Shown: piece by piece, positions 63,582 through 64,000 of the stretch
How positions within the stretch are numbered: the first letter of the stretch is position 1
Layout: each line of letters begins with the position of its first letter
Origin: CAYZXK01 sp964482395
GTDB lineage: Bacteria; Planctomycetota; Phycisphaerae; UBA1845; Fen-1342
DNA: 64,000 nucleotides
Reading direction: 5' to 3'
Assembly: GCA_964482395.1 (NCBI GenBank)
Contig: CAYZXK010000207.1
Span: 31,787 to 95,786, forward strand
Program-made: the position numbers and the translations under genes
Notes under the pieces: model-generated
Seen by the model: only the letters and a program-made list of their open reading frames with translations
The model's database searches: none
What the model was told of the DNA's origin: nothing

Positions 63582-64000
63582 GTGTCACGCGCGGGGCTGA
63601 ACTTCCTGATCGACCTGGCCATGTTCCTGGTTTCCCTGGCCATGCTGGTGACCGGGCTGCTCATGCGCTTCATCCTCCCGCCCGGCAGCGGCCAACGCCG
63701 CGCGGTCTGGGATTGGACGCGACACCACTGGGGCGACCTGCATTTCTGGCTGGCGGTGGGGCTGGGCGGCCTGGTGCTGCTGCACCTGGCGCTGCACTGG
63801 CGCTGGGTGTGGACTTATGTCTCCAGTTGGTTCCGTCCAGCGGGCGAGGCCGCACGCCCCAGCTCGGCCGCCCGGCGAAACCTGGTCGGCCTGGCGCTGG
63901 GGGTCGGGACCCTCGCCCTCGTCGGTGGGATCATCTGGGCGGCTCAATTGGCCATGGTTGAAGACGGAGGTCGCGGTTTTCGCGGGGGGCGGGACACGCG
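63582..64000 (+). CDS. DUF4405-type membrane protein, cut by window edge
   Basis: At least 139 residues from a GTG with GAGG seven bases upstream; it runs off the right edge. Membrane helices are NFLIDLAMFLVSLAMLVTGLLMRFIL, HFWLAVGLGGLVLLHLALHW and LVGLALGVGTLALVGGIIWAAQL. The spacing of histidines (HHWGDLHFW, LHLALHWRWVWTYV) fits DUF4405 and recalls haem-binding four-helix proteins such as cytochrome b561-type, so it may carry electrons across the membrane. A Gly/Arg-rich segment begins near the edge. Last visible gene of the arsR unit. Confidence 0.8.
   Translation, partial: MSRAGLNFLIDLAMFLVSLAMLVTGLLMRFILPPGSGQRRAVWDWTRHHWGDLHFWLAVGLGGLVLLHLALHWRWVWTYVSSWFRPAGEAARPSSAARRNLVGLALGVGTLALVGGIIWAAQLAMVEDGGRGFRGGRDT

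Overview
The window is high-GC bacterial chromosome and most likely comes from the Planctomycetota, probably a Phycisphaerae-like lineage. The support is indirect: three exported proteases end in the double 'GDxN-DG-...-D(I/V)NxFV' dockerin-like domain, one carries 'DCNxNGxPDECD' tandem repeats, and DUF3352-like and DUF5117-type proteins are present. I saw no tRNA, rRNA, CRISPR array, insertion sequence or prophage. Genes are dense on both strands, and many intergenic spaces hold GC-rich hairpins.

Layout. 1-5832 (minus): rpoB, a GNAT acetyltransferase lodged between rpoB and rpoC, and the first third of rpoC, which runs off the left edge. 6187-10861 (plus): ruvX, three overlapping genes (zinc-ribbon protein, lipoprotein, RDD membrane protein) and a CorA-like transporter with an altered GMN motif. 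10975-18668 (minus): a subtilase, two papain-family proteases with shared C-terminal modules, and a small exported protein. 18905-25256: dprA, a large exported zinc metalloprotease on the opposite strand, and cysS. 25609-28909 (plus): a membrane-anchored protein, a Hanks-type kinase translationally coupled to a PPP-like metallophosphoesterase, and ispH. 29042-31628 (minus): rplM, rpsI, xseA. 32108-35808 (plus): smc and a 25-residue lysine-rich peptide. 36209-53847 (minus): the complete 14-gene nuoA-to-nuoN operon for respiratory complex I, with a DUF3352-like gene directly behind it.

54163-64000 is more accessory: a two-part YeeE/YedE sulfur transporter, a periplasmic HtrA-type protease, an FmdE-like lipoprotein coupled to a 61-residue cysteine protein, trmO, a short ribosome hibernation factor and a thioesterase. 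It ends with an arsR-led operon encoding an ArsP/DUF318 permease, a DGC cysteine protein, a small thioredoxin and a DUF4405 membrane protein cut by the right edge. The arsR promoter is strong, appears leaderless and carries an inverted-repeat operator, so this looks like a self-regulated metalloid or thiol-redox response unit.

The observations most worth following are the GNAT between rpoB and rpoC, the kinase/phosphatase pair, the three tagged proteases with swapped modules, the lysine-rich micro-peptide behind smc, the FmdE-like/cysteine mini-protein pair, and the leaderless arsR operon.
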